Origin: Nevskia soli DSM 19509
GTDB lineage: Bacteria > Pseudomonadota > Gammaproteobacteria > Nevskiales > Nevskiaceae
DNA length: 64,000 nucleotides
Assembly: GCF_000711955.1 (NCBI RefSeq)
Contig: NZ_JONR01000030.1
Span: 3,945-67,944, forward strand
Direction: 5' to 3'
Position numbers and translations under genes: made by a program. Positions 18,934 through 28,131 of this stretch are shown piece by piece. How positions within the stretch are numbered: position 1 is the first letter of the stretch; every line of letters starts with the position of its first letter. Below the pieces are notes generated by a model that searched no databases, was not told the origin of the DNA, and was given only the letters and a program-made list of their open reading frames with translations.

Positions 18934-19198
18934 AGGGCCTGCTAGAGGCCATTTGATCGCTGCGACGGGCGTAATTTTTGTGCAGTGCTAGGAACGACGA
19001 GCGATGTGTACTTACCGTACATGAGCGAGGAGAGACGACGCAATGCATGAAAATTACGCCCCTCCCGAAGGGTTGCCCCCAAAATCGCGTCATGCCGCGT
19101 TTCGGCCTTGCCCATAGAGTCTATGGGCAAGCGGCCTTCGCCTTGCCTGACGCGATTTTGGGGGCAACGCAGCGACCAAATGGCCTCTAGCAGGCCCT
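18934..19198. mobile_element. 265-bp nested-palindrome element (MITE-like)
   Basis: The outer ends (18934-18964 and 19168-19198) form a 31-bp inverted repeat with one mismatch. Inside are further nested inverted repeats: GGGCGTAATTTT near the left with AAAATTACGCCC, GTTGCCCCCAAAATCGCGTCA with its complement near the right end, and CTTGCCCATAGA/TCTATGGGCAAG at the right centre. No ORF of note is present. The same end sequence occurs in the short palindrome at 12973-13017. This is the structure of a non-autonomous miniature element or a large REP-like intergenic repeat. It fills the gap between the MAPEG and purC genes. Confidence 0.8.
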
Positions 19199-19281
19199 GT
19201 CAGGTCTTGGGAGGATAGCAGCGGCTCGAAAACCGTGTAACTGGCCCGGAAGCCGGCGGATAGCGGCTCCGGGCGGCAGTA

Positions 19282-20172
19282 TCAGTCGCCCGTGAGCAGC
19301 CGCTGCGCCTCGCGATACTTGTCCGCCGTGCGCAGCACCACCTCGTCCGGCAGCGTCGGCCCGGGGGCGGTCTTGTTCCAGTCCAGGGTTTCCAGGTAGT
19401 CGCGCACGTACTGCTTGTCGAAGCTCGGCGGGCTGATGCCGGGGCGGTAGCCGGCGGCGGGCCAGAAGCGCGAGGAGTCCGGCGTCAGCACCTCGTCGAT
19501 CAGGTACAAGATGCCTTTCTCGTCGATGCCGAACTCGAACTTGGTGTCGGCGATGATGATGCCGCGGGTGGCGGCGTACTCCGAGGCTTCGCGGTACAGC
19601 GCCAGGGTGATGTCGCGCACCTGCGCCGCCAGCTGCGGCCCGATCAGGCGCTCGGTCTCGGCAAAGGAGATGTTGGCATCGTGCTCGCCCTTGGGCGCCT
19701 TGAAGGCGGGGGTGAAGATCGGCTGCGGCAGCTTGTCGGCCAGCTGCAGGCCCGGGGGCAGGGCCACGCCGCAGATTTCGCCGCTGGCCTGGTAGTCCTT
19801 CCAGCCCGAGCCGATCAGATAACCGCGGGCCACCGCTTCCACCGGCAGGGCGCGCAGCTTGCGCACCACCACGGCGCGGCCGAGGCACTGTTCTAGTTCG
19901 TCCGGCCGCAGGTGGCGGGCCAGGTCCACTTCCGAGGCAGCGAAGTGGTTGGGGATGCGGCTTTCGAAGCGACGCATCCAGAAGGCGGTGAGCTCGGTCA
20001 GCACCTTGCCCTTGCCCGGAATGGCCCGCGGCAGCACCACGTCGAACGCGGACAGGCGGTCGGTGGTGATGATCAGCAGGTGCTCCTGCCCCAGCGCGTA
20101 GAGGTCGCGCACCTTGCCGCGGTGGATCAGCGGCAGACTTTCGATATGCGACTCGAACAGACCTTCTTGCAT
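19282..20172 (-). CDS. purC: SAICAR synthase (phosphoribosylaminoimidazole-succinocarboxamide synthase)
   Basis: This 296-residue protein is the long (yeast Ade1-like) form of PurC. It contains [59 protein letters not shown] and [12 protein letters not shown], covering the ATP, CAIR and aspartate binding elements. It catalyses the ATP-dependent joining of CAIR and aspartate in purine synthesis. The start is the ATG of [11 protein letters not shown] CopD-like gene lies 29 nt upstream on the same strand. Confidence 0.96.
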   Translation of the reverse strand: MQEGLFESHIESLPLIHRGKVRDLYALGQEHLLIITTDRLSAFDVVLPRAIPGKGKVLTELTAFWMRRFESRIPNHFAASEVDLARHLRPDELEQCLGRAVVVRKLRALPVEAVARGYLIGSGWKDYQASGEICGVALPPGLQLADKLPQPIFTPAFKAPKGEHDANISFAETERLIGPQLAAQVRDITLALYREASEYAATRGIIIADTKFEFGIDEKGILYLIDEVLTPDSSRFWPAAGYRPGISPPSFDKQYVRDYLETLDWNKTAPGPTLPDEVVLRTADKYREAQRLLTGD

Positions 20173-20201
20173 GGCCGTAGCGTTCCCGAAAATTAAGCGG
20201 A

Positions 20202-20663
20202 CTAGTTCAGCAGGTACCTGCCGGCGGTGGCGATCAGCACCACCGTGATGCCCAGGCTCAGGTTCACCGCCACCAGCTTGCGGATGGTGCCGACCTGGGC
20301 GGCCGCCAGCGCCGTGTCTCCGGCGGCGACGGCGCGCTGCAGGCGGCGGAACGGGGCGAAATAGACATGCAGGAACAGCAGCATCATGACGACGCCGATG
20401 CCCAGCATGATGTGCACCCGTACCGGCACCACCGGTAGCTCGTTCATCATCATCCACAGGCCGCTGGCCAGGATCACCGGCAGGGCGATCAACACCCAGC
20501 GGAAGAAATTGCCCAGTACGCGCGCCCACAGGGCGGTGCGGTCGCCTGGGGGCATTTCCGCCACGGCCGGGCGCAGGCACTGATAGGCGAAGAACATGCC
20601 GCCAACCCAGAACATGGCGAACAGGACATGGAGTCCCAGGGCGACACCCATCGAAGCGAGCAT
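20202..20663 (-). CDS. CopD-like integral membrane protein
   Basis: This protein of about 153 residues has four membrane helices, a conserved early His ([18 protein letters not shown]), an Arg-Trp pair and a second His in the third helix ([19 protein letters not shown]). These match the CopD/YkoP-like copper-resistance or haem-binding membrane domain. Function is not certain; conserved His may bind haem or copper. ATG at 20663 was used, but a GTG four codons upstream (20675) is possible. It is likely co-transcribed with purC. Confidence 0.75.
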   Translation of the reverse strand: MLASMGVALGLHVLFAMFWVGGMFFAYQCLRPAVAEMPPGDRTALWARVLGNFFRWVLIALPVILASGLWMMMNELPVVPVRVHIMLGIGVVMMLLFLHVYFAPFRRLQRAVAAGDTALAAAQVGTIRKLVAVNLSLGITVVLIATAGRYLLN

Positions 20664-20728
20664 AGGAAAAAACACCGGAAAGAGGCCGCCACTTTATGCA
20701 AATGAGGGCCTCCGCGCAAAAATGGCGC

Positions 20729-20817
20729 CAGTGGCCGGTGACTAGTGATTAGTGGCTAGTAAGATCAAAAGCGGGGAATGCCTTTTACCGGCCACTGACC
20801 ACTAATCACTAGCCACT
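20729..20817. repeat. Inverted and shuffled TAGTGATTAGTGG-type repeats before rpe
   Basis: An 11-bp arm CAGTGGCCGGT (20729-20739) pairs with its complement at 20787-20797. Two shorter blocks (GTGATTAGT and AGTGGCTAGT) also recur inverted at 20801-20809 and 20808-20817, but in swapped order. The region lies between divergent CopD-like and rpe genes, so it must hold or abut both promoters. It is much richer in A/T than the flanks. Confidence 0.6.
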
Positions 20818-20840
20818 ATCTTCTGCGATAATCCGCAGCC

Positions 20841-21530
20841 ATGAGCCGCCTGCCCGCCGTCATCGCCCCCAGCATCCTTTCCGCCGACTTCGCGCGGCTG
20901 GGCGCGGAAGTGGACCGCGTCCTCGCCGACGGCGCCGACTGGGTGCATTTCGACGTGATGGACAACCATTACGTGCCCAACCTGACCATCGGCCCGATGG
21001 TGTGCGAGGCGCTGCGCAAGCACGGCGTGAAGGCCCCGATCGACGTGCATCTGATGGTCACGCCGGTGGACGAACTGGCCCAGGCCTTCGCCAAGGCCGG
21101 CGCCACCAATATCAGCTTCCACCCGGAGGCGACACAGCACATCGACCGCAGCCTGCAGGCGATCCGCGACGCCGGCTGCACCGCCGGCCTGGTGTTCAAC
21201 CCGGCGACGCCGCTGGACCACCTGCGCTACGTCATGGACAAGGTCGACATGGTGCTGCTGATGTCGGTCAACCCGGGTTTCGGCGGGCAGAGCTTCATCC
21301 CCGCCGCGCTGGACAAGCTGCGCGAGGCGCGGACGCTGATCGACGCCTACGTGGCCAAGCATCCGGGCCGCGAAATCCGCCTGGAAGTGGATGGCGGCGT
21401 AAAGACCGACAATATCGGCGCCATCGCCGCCGCCGGAGCCGACACCTTTGTCGCCGGCTCGGCCATTTTCGGCGCGAAGGATTATGCGGCTACAATCCGC
21501 GCCATGCGTGAAGCGATCGCCAAGGCCTGA
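20841..21530 (+). CDS. rpe: Ribulose-phosphate 3-epimerase
   Basis: This 229-residue TIM-barrel enzyme has the canonical motifs [55 protein letters not shown] and LEVDGGV...[13 protein letters not shown]. It interconverts ribulose-5-phosphate and xylulose-5-phosphate in the pentose phosphate and Calvin pathways. It is followed by a trp leader ORF and trpE. In many gammaproteobacteria gph lies between rpe and trpE, but not here. Confidence 0.97.
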   Translation: MSRLPAVIAPSILSADFARLGAEVDRVLADGADWVHFDVMDNHYVPNLTIGPMVCEALRKHGVKAPIDVHLMVTPVDELAQAFAKAGATNISFHPEATQHIDRSLQAIRDAGCTAGLVFNPATPLDHLRYVMDKVDMVLLMSVNPGFGGQSFIPAALDKLREARTLIDAYVAKHPGREIRLEVDGGVKTDNIGAIAAAGADTFVAGSAIFGAKDYAATIRAMREAIAKA

Positions 21531-21535
21531 GCCCG

Positions 21536-21592
21536 ATGTCCTATGCACCGGAATGGCTTTGCGCGCGCCTCAACCTCGGTTGGCGATGGTGA
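21536..21592 (+). CDS. trpL: Putative trp leader peptide
   Basis: An 18-codon ORF between rpe and trpE encodes MSYAPEWLCARLNLGWRW, ending TGG CGA TGG TGA. Three of 18 residues are Trp, two of them just before the stop, which is the hallmark of attenuator peptides that sense charged tRNA-Trp. It starts 5 nt after the rpe stop and lies 69 nt upstream of trpE. The ribosome site is weak. The ORF is too short for ordinary gene callers. Confidence 0.6.
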   Translation: MSYAPEWLCARLNLGWRW

Positions 21593-21627
21593 CGTCCAGG
21601 CCCCTGTAGCCCTGACCGAACGTCCCT

Positions 21628-21643
21628 GCCCGCCTTTGCGGGC
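21628..21643 (+). promoter_or_regulatory. Hairpin in the trpE leader (possible attenuator element)
   Basis: GCCCGC (21628-21633) pairs with GCGGGC (21638-21643) across a CTTT loop, between the leader peptide and trpE. There is no U-run, so a classic rho-independent attenuator is not evident. It may instead control trpE translation or work with rho. Confidence 0.4.
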
Positions 21644-21661
21644 GCTGCACCCGAGCAAAAG

Positions 21662-23122
21662 ATGAAATCCCAGACCACTAGCGGGACCGCGAATTACACC
21701 CACGTCGCGCTGACGCGCGAACTGCCCGGCGACCTGGATACGCCGGTCGGCGCCTACCTCAAGCTGGCCAACCGCCCCTACAGCTTCCTGCTGGAGTCGG
21801 TGCAGGGCGGCGAGCGCTGGAGCCGCTACTCCTTCATCGGGCTACCCTGCCGCGAACTGCTCACGGTGCGCGACCGTGAGGTGCGGCTGCTGCGCGACGG
21901 CGCGGTGGTCGAGCAGGTCACCGCGGCCAACCCCATCGCCTGGCTAAGGGCCTATGCGGCGCGCACCCGTGTACGGCCGGAGCCCGGCCTGCCCCGCTTC
22001 TCCGGCGGCCTGGTGGGCTACTTCGGCTACGACTGCGTGCGCTACTTCGAGCCCAAGCTGGCCAGCGACAAGGCCGATCCGCTGGGCGTGCCCGACATCC
22101 TGCTGATGCGCGCCGAGGAACTGGCGATCTTCGACACCCTGCGCGCCACCCTGACCCTGGTGGTGCATGCGCGCATCGACGACGCCTCCGACCAAGCCCG
22201 CGCCCGCGCGCGGCTGGACGCGATCGAGGCCGAGCTGAACGAGCCATTGCCGCACACGCGCGCAGCCGCCGTGGCGCCCGCCGCGCCGCAGTTCAGCTCC
22301 GGCTTCAGCCAGCCCGGTTACTACGCCGCGGTGGAGCGGATCAAGCAGTACATCGCCGCCGGCGACGTGATGCAGGTGGTGCCATCGCAGCGCCTGTCGG
22401 CGCCGTTCCACGCCGAGCCGGTGGCGCTGTACCGCGCCATCCGCCGCCTCAATCCCTCGCCCTACCTGTATTGCATGCATCTGGGGGATCATCACGTGGT
22501 CGGCTCCTCGCCGGAAGTGCTGGTGCGGGTGGAGGACGGCGAAATGACGGTGCGGCCCATCGCCGGTACGCGCAAACGCGGCGCCACGCCGGAGGAAGAC
22601 GAGGCACTGGCGCAGGAGCTGCTGGCCGATCCGAAGGAGATCGCCGAGCACCTGATGCTGATCGACCTGGGCCGCAACGACGTCGGCCGGGTGGCGCAGA
22701 CCGGCCAGGTGCGGCTGACCGAGCGCATGGTGATCGAGCGCTACTCGCACGTCATGCACATCGTCTCCAACGTCACCGGCAAGCTCAAACCCGGCCTCGA
22801 TGCGCTGCATGCGCTGGCCGCCGCCTTCCCCGCCGGCACCCTGTCCGGCGCTCCCAAGGTGCGGGCCATGCAGATCATCGACGAGGTGGAACCGGTGAAG
22901 CGCGGCATCTACGGCGGCGCCGTCGGCTACCTCGGCTGGGACGGCAACATGGATACCGCCATCGGTATCCGCACCGCGGTGATCAAGGACGGCGTATTGC
23001 ATGTGCAGGCCGGCGGCGGCGTCGTCGCCGACTCGGTGCCGGAGCTGGAATGGGAAGAAACCATGAACAAGGCGCGCGCCATGATGAAGGCGGCGGCACT
23101 GGCCGCGGGCGCGCAATCATGA
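21662..23122 (+). CDS. trpE: Anthranilate synthase component I
   Basis: This 486-residue protein has the N-terminal Trp-binding motif ([19 protein letters not shown]), then the chorismate-binding domain: [90 protein letters not shown] and [12 protein letters not shown]. It makes anthranilate from chorismate with TrpG supplying ammonia. It follows a Trp-rich leader ORF, so feedback and attenuation control are likely. The trpG gene that should overlap its stop codon is broken six codons in. Confidence 0.97.
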   Translation: MKSQTTSGTANYTHVALTRELPGDLDTPVGAYLKLANRPYSFLLESVQGGERWSRYSFIGLPCRELLTVRDREVRLLRDGAVVEQVTAANPIAWLRAYAARTRVRPEPGLPRFSGGLVGYFGYDCVRYFEPKLASDKADPLGVPDILLMRAEELAIFDTLRATLTLVVHARIDDASDQARARARLDAIEAELNEPLPHTRAAAVAPAAPQFSSGFSQPGYYAAVERIKQYIAAGDVMQVVPSQRLSAPFHAEPVALYRAIRRLNPSPYLYCMHLGDHHVVGSSPEVLVRVEDGEMTVRPIAGTRKRGATPEEDEALAQELLADPKEIAEHLMLIDLGRNDVGRVAQTGQVRLTERMVIERYSHVMHIVSNVTGKLKPGLDALHALAAAFPAGTLSGAPKVRAMQIIDEVEPVKRGIYGGAVGYLGWDGNMDTAIGIRTAVIKDGVLHVQAGGGVVADSVPELEWEETMNKARAMMKAAALAAGAQS

Positions 23123-23178
23123 TCGTGATGATCGATTTCGATCATTGCAGGCCAGCGCGTTCCGAGGCATTCCAATAA
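23119..23178 (+). pseudogene. trpG: trpG start fragment, disrupted
   Basis: An ATG overlapping the trpE stop (ATGA) begins a frame reading MIVMID, the conserved opening of TrpG/PabA (M-x-x-MIDNYDSFTYN). After GAT at 23134-23136 the frame continues FDHCRPARSEAFQ and stops, with no NYDSFTYN and no glutamine amidotransferase sequence anywhere in the window. This marks a breakpoint by insertion, deletion or rearrangement, and the accessory region begins here. Confidence 0.65.
23128..23145. repeat. 18-bp palindrome at the trpG breakpoint
   Basis: ATGATCGA-TT-TCGATCAT is an 8-bp perfect inverted repeat with a 2-nt centre, sitting exactly across the point where trpG similarity ends. It could be a recombination or attachment site, or a chance by-product of the junction. 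Confidence 0.4.
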
Positions 23179-23531
23179 ACACTTAAAATGTTGATGTCTT
23201 TGGCCGCGGCTACAGACTTCGGGCTGGCTCTACGATCCCACGCGCTGACGTCACCGTTCGGCCGCTTCATATAGCCATTGAAATGAATTTGCTGCCGGTC
23301 GAATGCTTTGGACGACAGGTTTCAAACGCCGGCCGTCCACAGCTGGCCCGCTGCAACGGAAACCGGATAGCCTGGTAAGCGGTCGGTGGCCCGCAATGAC
23401 ACTTCCTGGCGCAATTTGTCATTCGCAGCCGCCGGTCCGGTGCCGAAGCTGTCGCTGACGCCCCCATCCGAGAAATCCGCTCTACCGCACAGCCAGGCCG
23501 ACAGGCAGTCGATGCAAGCCGTGGACAGCAC
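23179..23531. other. Non-coding stretch after the trpG breakpoint
   Basis: These 353 nt contain no convincing gene on either strand. Codon use in the short frames is poor, and I see no tRNA, IS end or integrase fragment. The sequence may be eroded remnants of former genes. Confidence 0.5.
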
Positions 23532-23873
23532 TCAGGCCTTTTTTAGGAAGCTCTGTTTGAGCATGAAGCTGCCGCCGTCAATGCGGCAATCGACTGCATG
23601 GTCGCCGGAAGTAAGGCGGATGCTCTTGACTTTAGTGCCCTGCTTGAGTGTGATCGAAGAGCCCTTGACTTTCAGATCCTTGATCAGGATCACCGTATCG
23701 CCGTCCCGCAGTACGGTGCCATTGGCGTCCTTGATGACTTCCTCGGTCTCTTCCGCTTCAGCGATGGCAATTATCGGCCACTCGTGCGCGCAGTCAGCGC
23801 AGATGTAGTTGTCGCCGTCCTGATAGGTGTTTTCCATCTTGCACAGGGGGCATGGCGGGATCTCAGTGGTCAC
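23532..23873 (-). CDS. YjdM/PhnA-type zinc-ribbon protein
   Basis: This 113-residue protein has an N-terminal zinc ribbon (CPLCKMENTYQDGDNYICADC, broken here only by name: two CxxC pairs) and a C-terminal PhnA domain (KDANGTVLRDGDTVILIKDL, then KQGTKVKSIRL). It matches YjdM, formerly called alkylphosphonate utilisation protein PhnA; its true function is unknown and it is not phosphonoacetate hydrolase. It is the first intact gene of the accessory region. Confidence 0.9.
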   Translation of the reverse strand: MTTEIPPCPLCKMENTYQDGDNYICADCAHEWPIIAIAEAEETEEVIKDANGTVLRDGDTVILIKDLKVKGSSITLKQGTKVKSIRLTSGDHAVDCRIDGGSFMLKQSFLKKA

Positions 23874-23966
23874 GGATTCTCAGCTTTAAGTAGTATCGAG
23901 ATACGGCGTGCCTTCATTGTACCCGCCGAGGTGAATGTGTAGGGGAACGGACCTCCGTTCGTGACA

Positions 23967-24659
23967 TCAGTCATTCTGGCGCCTTAGCTGAGCCGCGAAC
24001 TGCCGCCAACCGTCTACGTCGAGATGTGCGGCTGACCTGCCGAGGCTCATGCTTATATCCATTGGCAGCAGTATCGGGTCCCGAAGCTGGACCCAGTATG
24101 GTGGCCGCAGTGCAGCGACCATCAGGATCGGAAAATCCGGGCCGCCGCGCGGCGCGCCAGCAGCCCGGCGTTTTACGAGAGCCGTAACATGGGAGTATCC
24201 AAGGGGCCGCCCGGTCGTGTAGTTGATCAGTTCGTTAAACCGCATCACCCCCTTGGCCTCAGTCGAAAGCGGCTCGTCTGTAGTACACACCAAAGCGTAG
24301 TGGGGGCGGAGAGGAGCGGTCGAATCGGCAGGCGCCCGGCTGGTAACGACCACGTGATCGGGCAGCGGCAGGACGTTGCCCTTGCGGTCCAAGCAGGCGC
24401 GCCACAGCAGTAACGCACCCGGTTCTCGGCCCTGATTTGACGGTGCTGTGCGCATTTGGCTAAACACTACCGCAGGATATCGGCCGTCGATCGCAAGCTC
24501 CGTCACAGCCGGGCCTACGGAATTACCTACCCCCCAGTAAAACGTGCCTTGACCCGCCAGCCGCTCCAGCTCCTTGCGGCAAATGATAGCCGCCAGGCCT
24601 TCGCCCGACTCGGCACCAACTTTCGCCCAGCAAAAGAACTCCGGTATCTCGATGGCCAT
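23967..24659 (-). CDS. Hypothetical protein (accessory)
   Basis: This 230-residue soluble protein starts MAIEIPEFFCWAKVGAESGE and contains FYWGVGNSVGPAVTEL, VVFSQMRTAP and HYALVCTTDEPL. The N-terminal pattern recalls a widespread uncharacterised family, but I cannot name it. It has no signal peptide or membrane helix. GC content is lower than in the core region, in keeping with acquired DNA. It stands alone, followed on the same strand by a YcxB-like gene upstream. Confidence 0.6.
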   Translation of the reverse strand: MAIEIPEFFCWAKVGAESGEGLAAIICRKELERLAGQGTFYWGVGNSVGPAVTELAIDGRYPAVVFSQMRTAPSNQGREPGALLLWRACLDRKGNVLPLPDHVVVTSRAPADSTAPLRPHYALVCTTDEPLSTEAKGVMRFNELINYTTGRPLGYSHVTALVKRRAAGAPRGGPDFPILMVAALRPPYWVQLRDPILLPMDISMSLGRSAAHLDVDGWRQFAAQLRRQND

Positions 24660-24715
24660 GCCCGCGTCGTCAATTAGTTAATTACGGTTGGGTCGCATAT
24701 TTGGTATTTCCGATT

Positions 24716-25279
24716 CTAGGCCGCACCGGATTCTGCCCGCATGGCTTTGCCAAACGCAGCAATCGACTCATCATTCTGGAAGAATCTCTTTGGCACGAAC
24801 ATCATCAAGTCATCAGGGAGGTACAACAGGAATATCCGCTGGTCTTCACGCCATTTCACGAAACTCGACCACGGAATGCTTTGCCTGCCATTTTCAGAAT
24901 GAATAACGATCTCTTCCGTGTTCCAACTCATTTCGAAATATCTATCTGGAGATGCCTGCTTCTTGACAAAGTGGCTCAGATGCACGGGCAAAAACACAAA
25001 ACGCATGAAGGCCCAGGCAAGCCAACCCAGGATGATCGCAATTGCCAAACTAATGCCGGCCAATTGATAAGACAATGAGACACCCTGAAATACTAACGAT
25101 TCGATGGCCACAGGCAGGGCACCTGCACTAAGAGCAATGCAGGCAGTCCATTGGACCCACGTGAGCTTCATGGACAATCGCTGCGCGTTCATATAATCGA
25201 TTTCTTCGAGCTGACCTTTGATCATGCTGGCATTGTCCTGCTTGGACGTAATTGCCATCGCTTGGCAATCGAACTTCAA
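24716..25279 (-). CDS. YcxB-like membrane protein
   Basis: This 187-residue protein has two membrane helices (about residues 45-63 and 70-95), followed by a YcxB-like C-terminal domain (EIVIHSENGRQSIPWSSFVK, then FLLYLPDDLMMFVPKRFF). The Trp in the IPW motif and the PKR-F motif are typical of the domain. Function is unknown. Its start overlaps the stop of the next gene upstream by 4 nt, suggesting coupling. Confidence 0.7.
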   Translation of the reverse strand: MKFDCQAMAITSKQDNASMIKGQLEEIDYMNAQRLSMKLTWVQWTACIALSAGALPVAIESLVFQGVSLSYQLAGISLAIAIILGWLAWAFMRFVFLPVHLSHFVKKQASPDRYFEMSWNTEEIVIHSENGRQSIPWSSFVKWREDQRIFLLYLPDDLMMFVPKRFFQNDESIAAFGKAMRAESGAA

Positions 25280-25905
25280 GCGCCAACGATTAAGATGTAT
25301 TGCCCGTACGCGGCCGCATGACCATAAAAGCGCTGAAGCACTGTGAAGTCTGAAAGCGCAGCGTCGACTGGGAGCGCATCAGTCACTCCACGTGAAGTGT
25401 CTTTTGCAAGATATTGCCCGCTATTCAGCGCGGCCCGCAGATCTTTGCTCAAAGTGTTTCGCAGGATCACAGAGATTTCTTGTACGGCTACTGGGGAAAG
25501 GACGCAGGCACTGCCGTATCCGAAGTCAATTGCAGCAACCAGCTCCGCGTCCGCGCCCCTGTCTCTAAGAGCATTAACCAGAGGGTCAATGCATTGCATC
25601 TCTGGGGGGTGTGGCTCTGGATGAAGTTGGTGACCAACCTGGCGCGCCCCGCTTTGATCTGCCACCGCAGCTCCCGCCGGGGGACGATCGGCCTCCAGCG
25701 TGCTTTGGACCGACGGGGTTCTACGATTCTGGACAGGATGATTTCCTGCGGACAGTATCAAGGTCAGCAAAGCGAGGCTTTGGCCGACGCTGATCAACTC
25801 CACTTGGCCAACCGCATGCATTCCCGGCAGCTGCCACAAATATTCAGGGCGCTGCCGTAGGGCTAGAATACCGGCGACATTCAGGCGCGCATGATAAAGC
25901 TTCAT
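25276..25905 (-). CDS. DUF1877-like protein, divergent
   Basis: The C-terminal half (LVAAIDFGYGSACVLSPVAV ... LRAALNSGQYLAKDT ... FYGHAAAYGQYILIVG) resembles the YfbM/DUF1877 family. The middle (GHQLHPEPHPPE) looks like a degraded form of the family WHxLHxLLTG motif. The N-terminal half is low in identifiable features. The protein may be a decaying or fast-evolving member. Codon use is less biased than in core genes. Confidence 0.5.
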   Translation of the reverse strand: MKLYHARLNVAGILALRQRPEYLWQLPGMHAVGQVELISVGQSLALLTLILSAGNHPVQNRRTPSVQSTLEADRPPAGAAVADQSGARQVGHQLHPEPHPPEMQCIDPLVNALRDRGADAELVAAIDFGYGSACVLSPVAVQEISVILRNTLSKDLRAALNSGQYLAKDTSRGVTDALPVDAALSDFTVLQRFYGHAAAYGQYILIVGA

Positions 25906-26012
25906 TGCAAAGCTCCCGTGCTTCCGCTAGCGGTCCAGACACGGGCGCAACGGCGTTGACGTCTGGGGTTCAAGAGCGATGGAGTACGTCGAGCCATTGT
26001 CGGAATCCAAGC

Positions 26013-27851
26013 TCATTCGGCGACGAAAGAACGCAGGTGATTGGCGCGGCTCGGATGTCGTAGCTTGCGCAATGCCTTGGCTTCAATCTGGCGAATGCGC
26101 TCGCGTGTCACATTGAATTGCTTGCCGACCTCTTCCAGCGTGTGATCGGTATTCATGTCGATGCCGAAGCGCATGCGCAGCACAGTGGCCTCGCGGGCGG
26201 ACAGGCTTTGAAGAATCTGGTGGGTTGCCTCGGCCAAGCCCTGCGAGGTTGCGGACTCCAATGGCGAAACCGCACCAACATCGGGGATGAAGTCGCCGAG
26301 AAATGCATCGCCGTCAGTTCCGATTGGTGACTCCATCGAAATCGGTTCCCTGACGATGTTGAGCGCCTTCTGCACTTTGTCCTCAGTCATCTCCATTTTC
26401 ACTGCCAGCTCTTCCAGAGTGGGCTCCCGGCCCATCTCCTGCAACATCTGGCGGCTGGTGCGGAGGACTTTGTTGCTGCTTTCGATCATGTGCACCGGGA
26501 TGCGGATGGTTCGCGCATGATCGGCGATCGAGCGGCTGATGGCTTGGCGAATCCACCATGTCGCGTAGGTAGAAAACTTGAAGCCGCGACGATATTCGAA
26601 TTTGTCCACCGCCTTCATCAGGCCGACATTGCCTTCCTGGATCAGATCCAGAAACTGCAAGCCGCGGTTGTTATATTTTTTGGCGATGGAGATGACCAAG
26701 CGCAGGTTGGCCTCGACCATCTCCTTCTTGGCGCGGCGCGCCTTGGCCTCGCCGACCGTCATGCGGCGGTTGATATCCTTGATCTGGTCGATGGTCAGCC
26801 GTTTGTTGTCCTCGATCTGCTGCAACTGAGCTATCAGTTGCTCCACATCTGCCTTTCTGGTGGCCAGTGTCGCGGAATATTTGCGTTTGGCGCGGATTGC
26901 CTTGTCGATCCAGGCGGCGCTGGTCAGACCATCCTCTCGAATCTTGACCCGAAAATCCTCGCGGCTCATCCCGGCCTCCGTCACCACTTGCAGGATCGCG
27001 CGTTCCAGCGAGCGGATTTTTTCGAGCTTGTTATGCAAATTCAGAGTGATTGCCGACACCAGCTTCGGGGAGAGCCGAAAGATCATGATGTGATCCGCTA
27101 CGGCTTCACGGAGTTGCCGGGTCTTCTGATTGGAAGCCCCGAAGTCCGACAGCGCCAGTTGGGCCTCATCGTGGAGCTTGCGCAACTGGCCGAAGGCCGC
27201 AGCGGCTTGCTCAGGGTCCGGCCCGGTCGGGGCGACTTCCTCGTCTTCGCCGTCTTCCGCTTCTCCAAGGTCTACATCGGCGAGTTCGACATCGACCTCC
27301 AGCGGCACTACTTCGGCGCCAGGTAGTTCGGCATCGGGATCGAAGAAGCCGACCACCACCTCGGACAGGCTCTTATTGCCCTCCTTGATCCTATCGTATG
27401 CATCCAACAGGATGGCCGCGGATTCCGGGTAGATCGCAAGTGCGTAGAGGGCTTCGTTGAGGCCCTCCTCGATGCGTTTGGCGATGCGGATTTCGCCCTC
27501 TCGGTCGAGCAACTCGACGCTGCCCATCTCGCGCATGTACATGCGCACGGGGTCGGTGGTGCGGCCGAAGCCTAAATCGGAGGCGGCCAATGCGGCGGCA
27601 GCTTCCTCGGCGGCCTCTTCGTCGTCCTCAGCGGCGGCGGTGGGTTCGGCGAACAGCCGTGTCTCGTCATCCGGCATCTCGTCATGCACCGGAATGCCCA
27701 TGCTTCGGATAGTGCTGATGACGTCATCGACCTGATCCGAATCGACGATCTCGGTCAGGTGGTCGGATACCTCGGCATGGGTAAGGAATCCCTTCTCCTT
27801 GCCCAGGGCAATGAGATTCCTGATCTGGGACTTCTGGTCGGATTTACGCAT
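26013..27851 (-). CDS. rpoD: RpoD-type primary sigma factor (possible second copy)
   Basis: This 612-residue protein has all sigma-70 group 1 regions: 1.1 ([20 protein letters not shown]), 1.2 ([20 protein letters not shown]), a long acidic non-conserved region, 2.1-2.4 ([20 protein letters not shown], then [20 protein letters not shown]), 3 ([17 protein letters not shown]) and 4.2 ([20 protein letters not shown]). It lacks the usual rpsU-dnaG neighbours and sits among accessory genes, so it may be an extra copy. Small departures from E. coli occur in regions 3.2-4.1 ([17 protein letters not shown]). A GCAGGAG ribosome site precedes the start. Confidence 0.92.
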   Translation of the reverse strand: MRKSDQKSQIRNLIALGKEKGFLTHAEVSDHLTEIVDSDQVDDVISTIRSMGIPVHDEMPDDETRLFAEPTAAAEDDEEAAEEAAAALAASDLGFGRTTDPVRMYMREMGSVELLDREGEIRIAKRIEEGLNEALYALAIYPESAAILLDAYDRIKEGNKSLSEVVVGFFDPDAELPGAEVVPLEVDVELADVDLGEAEDGEDEEVAPTGPDPEQAAAAFGQLRKLHDEAQLALSDFGASNQKTRQLREAVADHIMIFRLSPKLVSAITLNLHNKLEKIRSLERAILQVVTEAGMSREDFRVKIREDGLTSAAWIDKAIRAKRKYSATLATRKADVEQLIAQLQQIEDNKRLTIDQIKDINRRMTVGEAKARRAKKEMVEANLRLVISIAKKYNNRGLQFLDLIQEGNVGLMKAVDKFEYRRGFKFSTYATWWIRQAISRSIADHARTIRIPVHMIESSNKVLRTSRQMLQEMGREPTLEELAVKMEMTEDKVQKALNIVREPISMESPIGTDGDAFLGDFIPDVGAVSPLESATSQGLAEATHQILQSLSAREATVLRMRFGIDMNTDHTLEEVGKQFNVTRERIRQIEAKALRKLRHPSRANHLRSFVAE

Positions 27852-27921
27852 CTACGAAATCTCCTGCATCGAGACCACGGCGGAATAGCCGGCTCGAAGC
27901 TATACATGTTGTTCTAATGCC

Positions 27922-27942
27922 GGCACTGGCACTGGCACTGGC
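27922..27942. repeat. GGCACT x3 microsatellite upstream of the sigma gene
   Basis: Three and a half tandem copies of GGCACT lie about 70-90 nt before the sigma factor start codon, in its leader or promoter region. Copy number could vary by slippage. Confidence 0.6.
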
Positions 27943-28131
27943 GGAGACAAACCTGACGCCAAAGCGCATTAGCCGCGCACGAAGCTGCCTTTACAGTTCC
28001 GAACCCAACGCCAACTCACGCTCCTGCAAGCAGCGTCCAGCCCACACCTGGCAGGGGCGTTCGAAAGTTTTACCTTGGCTTATCTTGATACGCCTCACCA
28101 TTGACAATCCCAGTGTTGCTGCTGACTGCTC

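Noticed and set aside
28085..28098. FNR-like sequence TTGATACGCCTCAC upstream of the sigma factor
   Set aside because: Only about 8 of 10 positions match and it lies some 235 nt before the start codon.
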